From an uncultured Oscillospiraceae bacterium (GTDB lineage: Bacteria > Bacillota > Clostridia > Oscillospirales > Oscillospiraceae), in contig CALXDD010000008.1 of assembly GCA_944386985.1 (NCBI GenBank), positions 30,347 to 94,346 of the forward strand: DNA of 64,000 bases, read 5' to 3'. The notes beneath the pieces were generated by a model that did not search any database, had not been told where the DNA came from, and was given only the letters and a program-made list of their open reading frames with translations. The position numbers and the translations under genes were made by a program. Below, one piece after another: positions 63,825-64,000 of the stretch (its first letter is position 1; each line of letters starts with the position of its first letter).

Positions 63825-64000
63825 CGGCATCCCACGAATGGCCTCCCGGCCATTCGCAGGAGCCCTGCCGGACCTCAGATTTGACGTGCCTTCGGCACAG
63901 GTGGAGGCAGCGAGTTCGTCCTTCTACAGACAAAAAGAGGACACCCAAGCTTGGATGTCCTCTTAAAAATGGAGCGGGCGACGGGGCCCGACCTCGCTAC
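63825..64000 (-). repeat. Gene-end-duplicating element E4 (tRNA-like 3' end)
   Basis: Read on the minus strand from 64000: a tRNA 3' end (GTAGCGAGGTCGGGCCCCGT, then GCCCGCTCCA), a terminator hairpin (63934-63964), an inverted copy of the tRNA segment (63904-63921), a GTGCC/GGCAC hairpin, a middle part, hairpin CGAATGGCC-GGGA-GGCCATTCG (63835-63856), then the second tRNA 3' end (63794-63824) with its terminator. The parts come in the same order as in E1 and E2. The parent tRNA gene may continue past the window end; the T-loop of the distal copy is degenerate. Confidence 0.7.

Noticed and set aside
63794-63870. A complete minus-strand tRNA
   Set aside because: Only the T-arm and acceptor 3' strand are present. 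No 5' acceptor or D-arm pairs with it at tRNA distance.
63540-63970. Hairpin repeats at the window end as a CRISPR array
   Set aside because: Spacing is irregular, the units are palindromic tRNA terminators and element cores, and no cas gene is present.

Overview
The window looks like a chromosomal segment of a strictly anaerobic, GC-rich, low-motility gut Firmicute. An Oscillospiraceae/Ruminococcaceae-type Clostridium (Flavonifractor, Pseudoflavonifractor, Intestinimonas or Oscillibacter relatives) is my best guess. The reasons are [FeFe]-hydrogenase maturation genes, a rubredoxin-first rubrerythrin, Fur/PerR, SLH-domain surface proteins, PadR and XRE regulators, T-box control, AGGAGG ribosome sites and TTGACA/TATAAT promoters. 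No rRNA, transposase, integrase or CRISPR array is visible. The assignment is by gene content only.

Layout. 1-2.2 kb: start of hydE, a TM1266-type regulator, a structured RNA, a CarD-like gene, and a padR/DUF1700-like pair. 2.3-8.4 kb: recR-rpe, ileS, a large non-coding repeat (R1), an XRE/small-protein cassette, and an isoleucine-type T-box stranded 1.35 kb from ileS. 8.4-12.5 kb: uridine phosphorylase, then a selenium/sulfur cluster (DUF3343, yedF-like, yedE-like, cysteine-desulfurase-like). 13-23 kb: gdhA, SPFH/NfeD, pgi, D-cysteine desulfhydrase plus GNAT, a PpiC-type lipoprotein, zinc ribbon, ygiQ. 24-31 kb: MBOAT/DHHW O-acetylation pair, lipoprotein, LUD protein, YitT. 29-36 kb: a type II topoisomerase A and B pair split by a stalk-domain protein and repeat R3. 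36-47 kb: a broken LRR/SLH surface protein, MgtC plus cation/proton antiporter, an SLH phosphodiester glycosidase, an LTA-synthase-like enzyme, a CFI-box protein. 47-51 kb: oxidative stress genes (rubrerythrin, Fur), inositol monophosphatase, radC. 52-63 kb: EamA transporters, ybaK, three tandem XRE genes, uvrA, a small export protein, recD2, dacF. 63.4 kb: tRNA-Gly(CCC), followed by nested repeats and tRNA 3'-end fragments.

The most unusual content is non-coding. (1) Short palindromic elements sit just after udp, pgi and a tRNA-like gene. Each is flanked by a duplicated copy of the host gene's own 3' end, so the gene end is regenerated. Each also carries an inverted copy of the first 12-15 bases of the duplicated segment. 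(2) Five composite repeats of 0.7-1.0 kb (R1-R5) share terminal inverted motifs and internal hairpins, have no coding capacity, and always lie close upstream of a gene. (3) R1 and an XRE cassette have apparently been inserted between the ileS T-box and ileS. Start codons in this annotation were chosen by ribosome-binding site and family alignment from memory. All family names are by recognition, without a database search.
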